DNA of 64,000 nt from Sipunculus nudus (lineage: Eukaryota > Annelida > Sipuncula > Golfingiida > Sipunculidae). Where the stretch lies: assembly GCA_026874595.1 (NCBI GenBank), contig CM049311.1, positions 41,729,676 to 41,793,675 on the forward strand, in the 5' to 3' direction. Below, one piece after another: positions 38,047 through 51,662 of this stretch (the first letter of the stretch is position 1; each line of letters begins with the position of its first letter). The notes under the pieces are model-generated. The model was not told where the DNA came from. It saw nothing but the letters and a program-made list of their open reading frames with translations, and ran no database searches. The position numbers were made by a program, and so were the translations under genes.

Positions 38047-40659
38047 TAGCTCAGCTGACTATAAGTCATCTGAGCTATAGTCGTGGTCCATTGTCCGTCG
38101 TCTGTCCGTCCGTCCGTCCGTCCGTAGATGTGGCACGTTTTGAAACTGTAAGACCTAGGAATCCAAAATTCGGCATAATGTTAGATGTCCCCAAGATCTC
38201 CTACCAAGCCGAAAACTGGGTCTTTGCGACTTCATTCCTTTTAGAAATTAAGGAAAAACCTCAATTTTTTATTAAAAACCTATTTTCACATTTCTACGAA
38301 ACAACTCACCTGTTTTTCCTCATATTTACCATAAATATTCCTCTATATAGTTCCAATGTACATGCCAGAAATTATGTCTGTATTATGTAAATTTAAAAAG
38401 TTATGAGCCCACACATTATGCATTGTGTAAAAAATCAGGAAAGATATTTGATCACTTAACACAAAATATGTTAAAGCTATAAACTTTTTTTCCAGTAATA
38501 TAACTTAAATTAATCAAAATTAAATTGTATACCCAAAATTAGATCCAAATCTTTTAATTTTTTTGAAATATTAACAAAAATAAAAAATTGGTACCTTAAA
38601 TTTTGCCCAACTTTGACCATGGCACGTTTTTTTCCTGTAAGTACTGTGGATTTAATTTTCACAGCATGTTTTTTTTTAGCATTTTGTCTGTAAACACCAA
38701 AAGATTGAAACCAGTTGATCAGAAACTGTAGATTTTATTCTAGTTTTCAAGCACCATGTAACATATTGTTTACATCAAGCTAGTGTCATGCAGTTTGCAA
38801 GTGCTCAGCTCCCCAGCTTCAGCTCTCAGTTCCTAAAATTTGGCATGCAATTAGATGTCTCAAAAATCCCCTACCATGCCAAGAATTTGGTCACTAGGAC
38901 TTAATACCTTCGAGATATTAATGAAAAACTTCATTTTTCCATTAAAAACCCATTGTTACACTTCAAGACTGCCTAATATCAAAACCACTGATCTGACCTT
39001 AATCATATATAATATACATATTTTTCTATACATTCTCTATGCACATGCCAGAAATGATGTCAGTATTGCATAATTGTTTTCAGTTATGGGCCCAAACATA
39101 ATGCACTTTGTAAAAAATCAAGAAATATATTTACTCCCTTAACAAGAGGATTGCTGAAGCTAGAGATTTTTTGTCAGGGATGTAACATTATTTAATCAAG
39201 ATTCCATTGAATACCCAAAATTAGTTCTGAATTTTTCAAATTTTATAAGTTATAAGTATAAATATAAAATAAGTACCTTAAATTTTGCCCAACTTTGACC
39301 ATGGCATGTTTGTTTCCTGTGAGCACTGTTGATATAATTTTCATATCATGCACACATAAAGATTTCAGCTTTTTAGTTTAAAAAGCTGAAAGAAATTGGC
39401 CAAAAATTGTAGCTTTTATTAATGTTTTTATGAGACCATGTCAGACCTTGGCTCTCTGAAGGACCTCTCGAGTCACATGTATGTTGACCTTATTGAACTT
39501 TCAGCAAATTATGCATGCTTGAGGCGAGGCATAAACTGGGGCTCCAGGCAGCTTATTATATAATGGCCAACCACAGTTGATCCAGGTGTCCAACCCAACT
39601 CATCTAGTAGTTTTAACCAACAACATAACAATCAACAATAAATTAATAAGTTTTAATTGGTTTTTAATAACAAATTAAAGAAAAATAGAAAAGGAATTTG
39701 TTAGTTGATAATAACAGGAATTAACTTGCAGTTACCTACGATATAAGAATCTTGTATCGATGGATAGAATGTCACGTATTCCAAATAACACCATGCAGTC
39801 ACCTATGGTATTTTTCAGTTCAATTTTAATAATAAAAAAGTAAATCATATTATTCATTACTAATCATTAGAGATTATATGAAGGAAATTAATGATAGACA
39901 AATATGCAGTTGATAATATTATTATCTAGATTCCTACTGTGTCTATAGTTAGTACATTGATGTGAAATTAGTCCAAAATGAATATATTACATTTTTTTTT
40001 AATATAAATAAAAGCCATAAAACCAGGTACTTATGATCATTATTTAAATGTGTGAATTTTGTATATTCTGGATTCTCAACATCATTGTTTGGTGAAAACT
40101 GAATAAATACCAGACATGGTGCGAATACTTTGCAATTGTATTTAAACACAAATATGAATATGTACTCCATTATAAAATTTCTTTCATAAGAATGGGAATT
40201 CAGGTAAAAATGAAAGTATATGAATACCAGTGCAAATACTTTCAAAATGTATTAATGAATGTATTCATGAATATATTCTTTAATATTATTTTAATAATCA
40301 TTTCAGTTATATTTTATTTGGAAAAAATCATACTATTCTCTGCTATAAAAATTATATTTGGGACAATATTTGTAATTTTTTTATTAAATAGTTAAACTCT
40401 TATATTATACGTTCTGCTTATAAGTTATATGGCCAATTCAAAATCTGTGTGACAATCGCACTCTATTTGTTAATAAAATAAACGAAATTAATCCTCTTTC
40501 CTGTCTCCAAAGGTACTATCAAAATCATACATAAGCTGAACAACAACAACTCATAATACAGCTTATTTTTATTACCACATAAAACCAGCATGTGCCTCAT
40601 TTCTAAATCATTTTTTTATCATATATAACAGCTGAGCGCAGTGACCCATAGGTCCCTTA
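38047..40659 (+). mobile_element. HelA subtype 1, full length
   Basis: The leader is TAGCTCAGCTGACTATAAGT with a GTCC tract at 38098-38126. Two units and the AT-rich tail are collinear with 2163-4787. The end is CAGCTGAGCGCAGTGACCCA then TAGGTCCCTTA (final G to A). It is nested in the outer HelA at 'aacaataaattaataa'. Confidence 0.82.
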
Positions 40660-40667
40660 TTTTTTAT

Positions 40668-43600
40668 TAGGAACCTGTGAGCTTATGCGATGGTGTGGCG
40701 TCATCCGGCGTCCGTCGGCCGTCGTCCGTCGTCTGTACGTTAACCCATACTATCTTGAAAATGGCAAGAGTAGCATCACGAAATTTTATGCAAAAAATTA
40801 GTCATCTAAAAAACTATATCGGATTTTGCTTATTTTTTGGCTAACTGCATTTTCTTAGATTTTATAGGGAAAAAGCTAAAAAGGCTTTAAAAATCTTCTT
40901 CTCCAAAACTGTTCAGCCAAATTGTCCAATATTTCACAGAAATGATTCCTGGAATAATCTTTTTCAAATTTGTTCGAATGGTTTAAGTTTGGTGATTTTT
41001 GGCTGAGTTACAGGAAGTTGAACTTAGTCATCTTGCCATAAAAGCATACTAAAATTACAATCTCAGAAAAGGCTGGAGCTATCATCACCAAATTTTATGC
41101 CAATGTTGTTCACATGAGACATATCTGAAATTGAGGTATTGGTGGCGCCACCTGCATCAACCTTTTTTGTACGGGGGTCATCAGTGCCCGTATCATACTG
41201 ACGGCTACAAAAAAATTCTTCTCTGAAACCATATGGCCAAATAGTTTAATATCGCACAGAAATGATCCTAGGGTAGTGCTTTCTGAAATTTGTTCAAATG
41301 GTCTAAGTTCAGTGACTTTAGGCTGAGTTATGGGAAGCTGAATTTAGTCATATGCTGTAACAGCCCATTTTAGCTCAGTGGCTACAAAGATCTTCTCCTC
41401 AAAAACCACTAGGCCAAATTCTTAAATCTCACACATTAATTATCCTTAGATGTTGATAATTCAAGTTTGTTCAAATGGTTTTGGTTCAGTGATTTTTGGC
41501 TGAGTTATGGGAAGCTTAACTTAGCCATTTTGCTGTATTTTCCCATATGAGTTATAAACCTGTAAAATTTATTTTGACTGACCCTACTGAGGCCAATTTG
41601 TTTAATATTTTACAAGAATAATCCCCTGAATAATTCTTATAATAATTGTCTTTTATGGTTCCAAAGAATGAATTTTGGCTGAATTATAAAGGTTCACTTG
41701 AGTCATTTTACCATATATGTTAGCTGTGTGAAGCAGATACACAGATACATCTAGATACATCTAGACTGGCACCAGTTCATCATCATTTATTACATCATGC
41801 CTCTAGACATTTAGATTTCAGGTTATCTATGGTTAATATTGACAAGAATGTTTTTTAAAAGCTTTTAAAAAATGTAGATTTATGAATGATAGATATTCCT
41901 CATGCCAGGCAATGTTTACAATCACAGGTATACAGCTCTCAGTGGGTATATGAAGACGGCTGTACATAAATTATAAATAATTGGTATCCATAGTCAAATT
42001 AATTCAAGATTTTGTCATCAATGAGATGTATCTGTATTACAATTTTGCATTCAATATGCATCTGTATTAATTTTTAGTGAACCTGTGAACTAATGCGATG
42101 GTGTGGCGGCGTTTGTCTTCTGTACGTTTACCCATACTATTTTGAAAATGATTGGAGCTAGCATCATGAAATTTAATGCAAAAAATCAGCCATCTGAAAA
42201 TTTTCTTAAATTTTATAGAGAAAAAGCTAAAAAAAACCTTTAAAAATCTCCTCCGAAACACTCAAGCCAAATTGTTCAATATTTCACAGAAATAATCTTT
42301 ATACCATCTCCCTCAATTTTGTTCAGGAAGTTGAACTTAGTCATCTGTCCAAAAAAGCATACTAAAATGACAGTCTCAGAAACAGCCAGAGCTATCATCA
42401 CCAAATTTTTTGCCAGTGTTGGTCACATGAGTCATATATGAAATTCAGGTATTGGTGGCACCACCTGAATTGACCTATATTTGTACGGTGGTCATTGGTG
42501 ATCTGTCGTTTATCCATAATTTCTCAGGAATAGCAGGAGCTACCATTCCCAGATTGTATGCAATAATCTGCTGTCACATATCAAATTTTGTGGGATTCAG
42601 CTTATTTTTTTGCTATCTGCATTTACTTAGATTTTATAAGGAAAAAGCTGACAATATTTTTAAAAGTTGTCTTCTTGTAGACAGTCCAGCCAAATTGTTA
42701 AATATTTTACATAAATGATCCCAGAGGCAAGCCCTCTCAAGTTTGTTCAAATGGTTTGCATTTGATGAATTTTAGTAGAGTTACACAAATTTGAACAGTC
42801 ATTCGGCCAAGTAAGCATACTGACATAGTACTCTTAGAAATGACAGAAGCTAGCATTACCAGGTATTGTGCAAATGTTGGTCACATGACTCATATTTGAA
42901 GATATAGATTTAGTGGTGCCACCTACATTGACCTGCTTTTTATGGGCAAAAAAACTCATAATTTTAGCCTCTTTCAGCTTAAAATGTTTGTGATGAAACT
43001 GTCAAGTTGAATTGTTCAATTTTTCAAAAGAATTATCCTAGGACATGGTTCTTTCAATCATATCAGAATATACTGAGTTTGTTGATTTTTGGTTGAGTTG
43101 TGAAAAGCTTAAGTTGGTCTTATGGCCATTATTATGTCTTTTTCAAACTGAGGACTGCAATAGTGTTCTTCTACAAAATTATTATTTCAATTATATCTTC
43201 TGTAACATTGCACAAAAATTATTCTTAGGTGGCCTTTGTTCAAGTTTACTAGAATGATTTTTGGCAGAACTATTGGACCTTTAACAATGTAAGTACTGCA
43301 TCTTTTATTATTCTAGATATTTTGATAAAAAGTTTATGAATATGTCGGCTTGAAAAAAGAAGTTTTAACCAAAGTCTTTCAGTATGTGTAAACAGATATA
43401 CCAACAGGCCAAGATTGAATCTGTATCTTTAGATAGAATGAGAAACTGCCAACTGTTTCAGATTTGGGAACAGATCAAGAGTTCATTCAGTGCAGCCAGA
43501 TATAGGTCAAGAGTTCAATCAGTGCAGCCAAGCACATGGCATGTGATCACCTCATGGGTGACATGTGAACACCTCATGGGCACCATGTGATAACTTCATG

Positions 43601-44412
43601 GGTGTCAAGCCCCCCAGGGCAGGGCCCCTGCATGAGCTTATGCAATGGTGTGGCTACTATTTCAGATTTGGCAACAGGCTAGAGGTCAGTCTGGATCTAT
43701 TTATAGCTTTGGCAGACTGCCAACTGTATCAGATTAGGCAACAGGTCAAGAGTTCACTCAGTGCAGCCAGGTATGGGTCAGGAGTTTACTCAGTGCAGTA
43801 GCTGCATTCTATTTATAGCTTTGGCAGACTGCCAACTGTGTCAGATTATGCAACAGGTCAAGAGTTCACTCAGTGCAGCCAGGTACAGGTCAAAAGTTCA
43901 CTCAGTCTAGCCAGGTGCAGGTCATGAGTTCACTCAGTGTAGTAGTCTGAGCAAGCAATTTGTCACAGTTCACTCGGGGCAACAGCCTTTCTCACCTAAG
44001 CCTGGTCAGCCCCATGCATCAGACTCAAAGTAAGTTTGATGTATTGGCCTAATATTTTGACCTGTCTATGTGTCTTTGATGGCTTTCTAGCTCACAAGAC
44101 AGGTGTCGACATACCATGACTTTTGCACACGTTTTTCTCAGGAGGGGTTTGATATATCAGTCTGAAATTGGGCTTATGTATATATCTCTGATAGCTTCAT
44201 TGTATACAGGACTGGTGGTGCCAGCTACAATCTTTTTAGTGTTGTGTGCACCTATGCCAGAACTCCAGCAGTGATGTTTGTGTAATTGTTTCTTATTCAA
44301 AATGTTTAGTACTTGCACAGTTCATATACATGAAAAGTAATGGTCCAGCATTGAAGCATTATACCTGGTGTATTTCCCAATGCACAGGTTCGCATTAGGC
44401 CTGTAGGCCTTG
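40668..44412 (+). mobile_element. HelC, complete (3.7 kb)
   Basis: It begins TAGGAACCTGTGAGC (one base short), with a GTCGTCC-type tract to 40740. Unit 1 carries the palindrome at 41141. A second leader lies at 42075 (TAGTGAACCTGTGAAC) and a third at about 43633 ('catgagcttatgcaatggtg'). Short direct repeats occupy 43480-43970. The end is GCACAGGTTCGCATTAGGCC then TGTAGGCCTTG. It is inserted eight bases after the end of the preceding HelA; the outer HelA resumes with 'ttggtttttaat'. The best reference copy of HelC in the window. Confidence 0.82.
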
Positions 44413-45760
44413 TTGGTTTTTAATAAAAAATTAAAGAAAAATAGAAAAGGAATTTGTTAGTTGATAATAACAGGAAATTAACTTGAAGTTACTGATGATA
44501 TAAGAATCTTGTATCTATTGATAGAATTCCAAATAACACCATGCAGTCACCTATGGTATTTTTCAGTTCAATTTTAATGATAAAAAAATAAATCATATTA
44601 TTCATTTCTATTCATTAGGGATAATCATATGAAGGAAATTAATGATAGACAAAGATGCAGTTGATAATATTAATCTAGATTCCACTGTGTCTAGTGTGTA
44701 CATTGATGTGAAATTAGTAAAAAATGAATAAATTACATTTATTTCTTTTTAATATGAATAAAAACCAAAAAAAAACCGGTACTCATGATCATTATTTAAA
44801 TATGTGAATTTTGTATATTCTGGATTCTCACTATCATTGTTTTGTGAAAACTGAATAAATACCAGACATGGTGCGAATACTTTGCAAATGTATTTGAATA
44901 CGAATATAAATATGTACTCCAGTATAAAATTTCATGCATAAGAATGGGAATTCTGGTAAAAATGAAAGTATATGAAAACCAGTGCAAATACTTTCAAAAT
45001 GTATTCATGAATGCATTCATGAATATATTCTTTGATATTATTTTAATAATCATTTCAGTTGTATTTTATTTTAAAAAATCATACAATTTTCTTATTATTT
45101 TTAATAAAAATTATATTTGGGACAGTTTGTAATTATTTTTAATAAATAGTTAAACTCTTATATTATATGATCTGCTTATAAGTTATATGGCCAAGTCAAA
45201 ATCTGTGCGACAATAGCACTCCATTTATTAATAAAATAAATGAAATCAATCCTCTTCCGTCTCCAAAGATACTATCAAAATCATGCATAAACTAAACACC
45301 CACAACTCATATTACAGCTTATATTTATTTCCACACAAAACAAGCATGTGCCTCATTTCTAAAAAATATTTTTTTATCATATATAACAGCTGAGCGCCAT
45401 GACCCATGGGTCCCTTGTTTTTTCTCTATTTTTGAGACCTTTAAGGATGTAGTTATCTGTCAACAGGGTACAAATCGTAACAACTGGACCTAGAATCTTC
45501 CTTCTTGACACACAGGGAGACCCATGAAAAGTCTCCATGGAAACCTGAAATTAGGTCTCTGTTACCCATATCCTTTGAGCTATGGCACTCCAAAGTACAG
45601 CCTAGAATAATGGAAAATTTGATACAAAAGCTGAAGTATCTGAACAACTAATGCAGAGATCACCATAATTGTTTGCATGGATATTGATCATGGAGTGTTT
45701 CATCAGTTTCTGCAGACTGGTGGCACCACCTGTATTTGTTCAGGTTTTTTTACAAATTTT

Positions 45761-47897
45761 TAGCTCAGCTGACTAATTGTCCGTCGTCCGTCCGTCCGTC
45801 TGTCCGTCTGTCCGTAGATGTGGCACGTTTTGAAACCGTAAGACCTAGGAATCCAAAATTCGGCATAATGTTAGATGTCCCCAAGATCTCCTACCAAGCT
45901 GAAAACCGGGTCTTTCCGACTTCTTTCCTTTGAGAAATTAAGGAAAAACCTCAATTTTTTATTAAAAACCTATTTTCACATTTCTACGAAACAACTCACC
46001 TGTTTTTCCTCATATTTACCATAAATATTCCTCTATATAGTTCCTATGTACATGCCAGAAATTAGGTCTGTATTATATGATTTAAAAAAAGTTATGGGCT
46101 CAAACATAATGCATTTTTAAAAAATCAGGAAAGATATTTGATCATTTAACACTAAACATTTTTAAGCTATTGACTTTTTTCTAGTAATATATCTTTAATT
46201 AATCAAAATTGAATTGTATACCCAAAATTAGATCAAAATCTTTTAAACTTTTTAAAATATTAGCAAAATTAAAAATTGGTACCTTAAATTTTGCCTAAAT
46301 TTGACCATGGCATGCTTTTTTCTTATAAGTACATTTGATTTAATTTTCACAGCCAGTTTACATATGGATTTAATCTGATGAATTTTGAATTTGAAAGTAT
46401 AAGCTTAAAAAATAGTCTAGCTATTTGAAGTTTTTTAGAAGCCTTAATGTATTTGTATTTTCTAGCATCATGACCCTACTTTTGTTTACCTGGTAATCCA
46501 AAAATTGGCATAATGTTAGATGTAATTGTAAATATTCATATTCTTTCATACATTTCCTATGTACATACCAAAATTTAGGTCAGTATTGCATAATTTGTTG
46601 AAGTTATAGGCCAAAACATAATGCATTTTGAAAAAAATCAGGATATATATTTACTCACTTAACATAAGAATGGCTGAGACTTTTTTCAGGAATATAACAT
46701 CATTTAATCAAGATTCAATTGTATACCCAAAATTAGATCTGAAATTTGCAATTTTTTTAAGTTATTAGCATAAATATAAAATCAGTACCTTAAATTTTGC
46801 CCAACTTTGGCCCCGGCATGATTTTTTCCTGTAAGTAATGTGGATGTTATTTTCACAGCATGTACACATAAGGATTTAATCTGTTAAAATCTGAAATTTG
46901 AAAATAAAAGCTGCAAAACTAGGCTAGTTATTGAATTTGTTGTATTGAATCTTGTTGTATTCCCTTTCATTGTCAAGCAGTCCACTGAGGTCACTGTAGG
47001 TCATTCAGTGCAACTCTCTATGCTCCCCAGGCTGTTAGGTAATCCCATCACTTGGGCAAGCCCTCTCTCTTGTTGAGCTTGATCAGGCTGCCAGCATAAA
47101 TACCTCAGGGAGCCTTTCTCTCCCCCCCCCCCCCCACCCCCACCCCATTCGGTTGACAGACCTGTACTCTAAACAAGATGAATCTTATAATTTCAATTTT
47201 TTTCAGCGATGAACAGTAACAACAGAGACCCCTCCCTGACCCACCACTTCAATACACAGGACTAATATACAAGACAAAGCTTATAATTTTAATGTTAAAA
47301 AATTCTTTTTGTTGAGACTTGGACAATTTTGATTTTTTTTTAAGAAAAAAATGTTCAGGAATGTAATCCTAATAATCAAATATGATAAAATATAGGGACC
47401 TAATGTAAGTGCTAACTGACAAGATTTAAGAAGATATAAATACTTGGTAGCATTTCATTCATATCTCTTAAAGTTAGCGGGGCCTAGGTGTGAATAACAC
47501 TGTTAAACCTAGTTTTTAAAATTAGGAATATTGGTCAAACTTTGTGGGATTAATTTTTAATTCATATGGCCATATATTTAACTTTTGAAAACTTAATTAC
47601 CATCACACATTATTTGTTTATGAAATGGAACTTTTATATGACACGTACCTTAGGTCCATTTTTTCCCTTGGTGCATCACTAAATGGTTTCAGGCCAAAGG
47701 TTTCATTTATTACACCGCCATATGCTTTAGCTCATGTCCATAATTCTATAATTTACAGAGTTTCATTTAAGCTGGGCCATTTATTCTTAGTTTTCCAAAT
47801 GGTAATATACATGGAAAAACCATAAGAAATAAAAATATTTTGCAGTTACTAATATTTTCCAAAATTCAGCTGAGCGACGTGACTTATGGGTCCCTTG
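45761..47897 (+). mobile_element. HelA subtype 3, uninterrupted
   Basis: The leader TAGCTCAGCTGACTAATTGT lacks the right arm of the usual 5' hairpin. A GTCC tract follows at 45779-45813. The body has two units, a C-run (47123-47150) and the subtype-3 tail shared with 22953-24266. The end is CAGCTGAGCGACGTGACTTA then TGGGTCCCTTG, with the terminal palindrome disrupted. Confidence 0.8.
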
Positions 47898-48744
47898 TTT
47901 TCTCTATTTTTGAGACCTTAAAAAATGTGAAAATCTGTCAACAGGGTACAAATCATAACAACTCGACCTAGAATCTTCATTCATGACACACAGGTAGACC
48001 CATGAAAAGTCTCCGTGGAAACCTGAAATTAGGTCTCTGTTACCCATATCCTTTAAGCTGTATGGCTTCCAAAATACCCCCCCCCCCCAGAATAATGAAA
48101 AATTTGATATGAAAACTGCAGTATCTCAATAACTACAACACTGATGGTCATGATTTTTGGCATACATATTGATCATGAGGTGTTCCATCAGTTTCTACAG
48201 ACTGGGTGCGCCACCTCTAATTTTTTCAAATTTTTACGAATTTTTAGCGAACCTGTGAGCTTATGCGATGGTGTGGCGTTGTCCGTCGTCCATCCGGTGT
48301 CCGTCGTCTGTTCGTTAACCCATACTATCTTGAAAACAGCAAGAATTAGCATCACCAAATTTTATGCAAAAAATTTGTCATCTAAAAAACTCCATCGGAT
48401 TTTGCTTATTTTTTGGATAACTGCATTTTCTTAGATTTTATAGGGAAAAAGCTTAAAAACCTTTTAAAATCTTCTTCTCTGAAACTGTCCAGCCAAATTG
48501 TCCAATATTTCCCAGAAATGATCCCTGGAACAATCTCTCTCAAGTTTGTTCGAATGGTTCCAGTTCGGAGATTTTTGGCCGAGTTACAGGAGGTTGAACT
48601 TAGTCATCTGTCCAAAAAAGCACACTAAAATTAAAATCTCAGAAACGGCTAGAGATATAATGACCAAATTTTATACCAATGTTTGTCACATATGTCATAT
48701 CTGATTTTGAGGTAATGGTGGGGCCACCTACATTGATGTGTTTT

Positions 48745-51369
48745 TAGCTCAGCTGACTATAAGTCATCTGAGCTATAGTCGTGGTCCATTGTCCGTCGTC
48801 CGTCCGTCTGTCCGTCCGTCCGTCCGTCCGTAGATGTGGCACGTTTTGAAACCGTAAGACCTAGGAATCCAAAATTCGGCATAATGTTAGATGTCCCCAA
48901 GATCTCCTACCAAGCCGAAAACTGGGTCTTTGCAACTTCGTTCCTTTGAGAAATTAAGGAAAAACCTCAATTTTTTATTAAAAACCTATTTTCACACTTC
49001 AGGACTGCCTAATATCAAAACCACTCATCTGTTTTTCCTCATATTTACCATAAATATTCCTCTATATAGTTCCTATGTACATGCCAGAAATTATGTCTGT
49101 ATTATTTAATTTAAAAAAGTTATGGGTCCAAACATAATGCATTTTGTAAAAAATCAGGAAAGATATTTGATCACTTAACACAAAAAATGTTAAAGCTATC
49201 GACCTTTTTTCCAGTAATATAACTTTAATTAATCAAAATTAAATTGTATACCCAAAATTAGATGAAAATCTTTTAAATTTTCTAAAATATTAATAAAAAT
49301 AAAAAATTGGTACCTTAAATTTTGCCCAACTTTGACCATGGCACGTTTTTTTCCTGTAAGTACTGTGGATTTAATTTTCACAGCATGTTTTTGTTAGCAT
49401 TTTGTCTGTAAACACCAAAAATTTAAAACCAGTTGATCAAAAACTTTAGATATTATTCAAGTTTTCAAGCACCATGTAACATATTGTTTACATCAGGCTA
49501 GTGTTATGCAGTTTGCAAGAGCTCAGCTCCCCAGCTTAAGCTCTCAGTTCCTAAAATTTGGCATACAATTAGATGTCTCCAAAATTCCCTACCATGCCAA
49601 GAATTTGGTCACTAGGACTTAATACCTTTGAGATATTAATGAAAAACTTCATTTTTCCATTAAAAACCCATTGTTACACTTCAAGACTGCCTAATATCAA
49701 AACCACTGATCTGACTTTAATCATAAATAATATACATATTTTTCATTCTCTATGCACATGCCAGAATGATGTCAGTATTGCGTAATTGTTTTAAGTTATG
49801 GGCCCAAACATAATGCACTTTGTAAAAAATCAAGAAATATATTTACTCCCTTAACAAGGGCATTGCTGAAGCTAGAGATTTTTTTGTCAGGGATGTAACA
49901 TTATTTAATCAAGATTCAATTGAATACCCAAAATAAGTTCTGAATTTTTCAAATTTTATAAGTTATTAGTATAAATATAAAATTAGTACCTTAAATTTTG
50001 CCCAACTGTGACCATGGCACGTTTGTGTCCTGTGAGCACTGTTGATATAATTTTCATATCATGCACACATTAGGATTTCAGCTTTTTAGTTTAGAAAGCT
50101 GAAAGAAATTGGCCAAAAATTGTAGCTTTTATTAATGTTTTTTATGAGACCCTGTCAGACTTTGGCTCTCTCCAGCCCCTCTTGAGTCACCTGTATGTTG
50201 ACCTTGTTGACCTTTCATCAAATTATGCACGCTTGAGGCGAGGCATACAGGAATCCAGGCAGCTTATGGCCAGCCACAGTTGATCCAGGTGTCCAACCCA
50301 ACTCATCTAGTAGTTTTAACCAACAACATAACAATAAACAATAAATTAATAAATTTTTATTGGTTTTTAATAACAAATTAAAGAAAAATAGAAAAGGAAT
50401 TTGTTAGTTTATAATAACAGGAAATTAACTTGCAGTTACTGATGATATGAGAATCTTGTATCGATGGGTAGAATGTCACATATTCCAAATAACACCATGC
50501 AGTCACCTATGGCATTTTTCAGTTCAATTTTAATGAAAAAGAAGTAAATCATATTATTCATTACTAATCATTAGGGATCATATGAAGGAAATTAATGATA
50601 AACAAAGATGCAGTTGATAATATTAATCTAGATTCCTACTGTGTCTAGTGTGTACATTGATGTGAAATTAGTCCAAAATGAATTTTTTACAGTATTTTTT
50701 AATATAATTAAAAGCCATAAAACCAGGTACTTATGATCATTATTTAAATGTGTGAATTTTGTATATTCTGGATTCTCAACATCATTGGTTGGTGAAACTG
50801 AATAAATACCAGACATGGTGCGAATACTTTGTAATTGTATTAAAATACGAATATGATTATGTACTCCATTATAAAATTTCTTGCATAAAGAATAGGAATT
50901 CAGGTAAAAATGAAAGTATATGAATACTCGTGCAAATACTTTCAAAATGTATTAATGAATGCATTCATGAATATATTCTTTAATATTATTTTAATAATCA
51001 TATCAGTTATATTTCATTTTAAAAAATCATATGATTCTCTTATTATTTTTTATAAAAATTATATTTGGGACAATATTTGTAATTTTTTTTAATAAATAGT
51101 TAAACTCTTATATTATATGTTCTGCTTATAAGTTATATGGCCAAGTCAAAATCTGTGTGACAATAGTACTCCATTTGTTAATAAAATAAATGAAATCAAT
51201 CCTCTTCACTGTCTCCAAAGGTACTATCAAAATCATACATAAGCTAAACAACAACAACTCATAATACAGCTTATATTTATTACCACACAAAACCAGCATG
51301 TGCCTCATCCCTAAATAATATTTTTTTATCATATATAACAGCTGAGCGTCATGACCCATAGGTCCCTTG
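48745..51369 (+). mobile_element. HelA subtype 1, full length
   Basis: The 5' hairpin TAGCTCAGCTGACT/AGTCATCTGAGCTA is followed by a (GTCC)n tract at 48797-48832, two units and an AT-rich tail. The end is CAGCTGAGCGTCATGACCCA then TAGGTCCCTTG. A good subtype reference at 2625 bp. Confidence 0.84.
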
Positions 51370-51662
51370 TTTACAAGCAAAAATGTAATTTTAAACTCTT
51401 CTAGCTTATACACTGATTTATGATGAAACTGTTCAGCTGATTGGTTTAAACTTTACAAGAATTATTCTATGGTAGGGTTCTGCCAGTTTTATAAGAATAG
51501 ATTGGGTAAATACAGTTTTAAAAAAGCATTGTAGCCAATTGAAAAAGGCTTTCTGTATTTGAGTACAGATTTGACTTCATGCAGCCAAGTCAAGAGGTCA
51601 CTCAGTACAAACAGGTGGGGTCCAGACATCACCATGGCAACTGACCTGGCTGGGGGGGGGGT

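Larger units (their letters stand above)
31330..45417 (+). mobile_element. HelA subtype 1 in four pieces
   Basis: Pieces at 31330-31555, 36671-38046, 40660-40667 and 44413-45417 total about 2.6 kb, the size of intact subtype 1 (2163-4787, 48745-51369), and are collinear with it. Insertions between them: HelC (31556-36670), HelA (38047-40659) and HelC (40668-44412). The 5' end is TAGCTCAGCTGACTATTAGT with a GTCC tract; the 3' end is CAGCTGAGCGCCATGACCCA then TGGGTCCCTTG. The left flank is HelC-like but the right flank is HelB, so one flank has been exchanged or lost. Confidence 0.75.

Noticed and set aside
48797-48832. GTCC/GTCGTCC repeats as a CRISPR-like or telomeric array
   Set aside because: Pure short-period microsatellite without spacers, always directly after a Hel leader; a leader feature of these elements.
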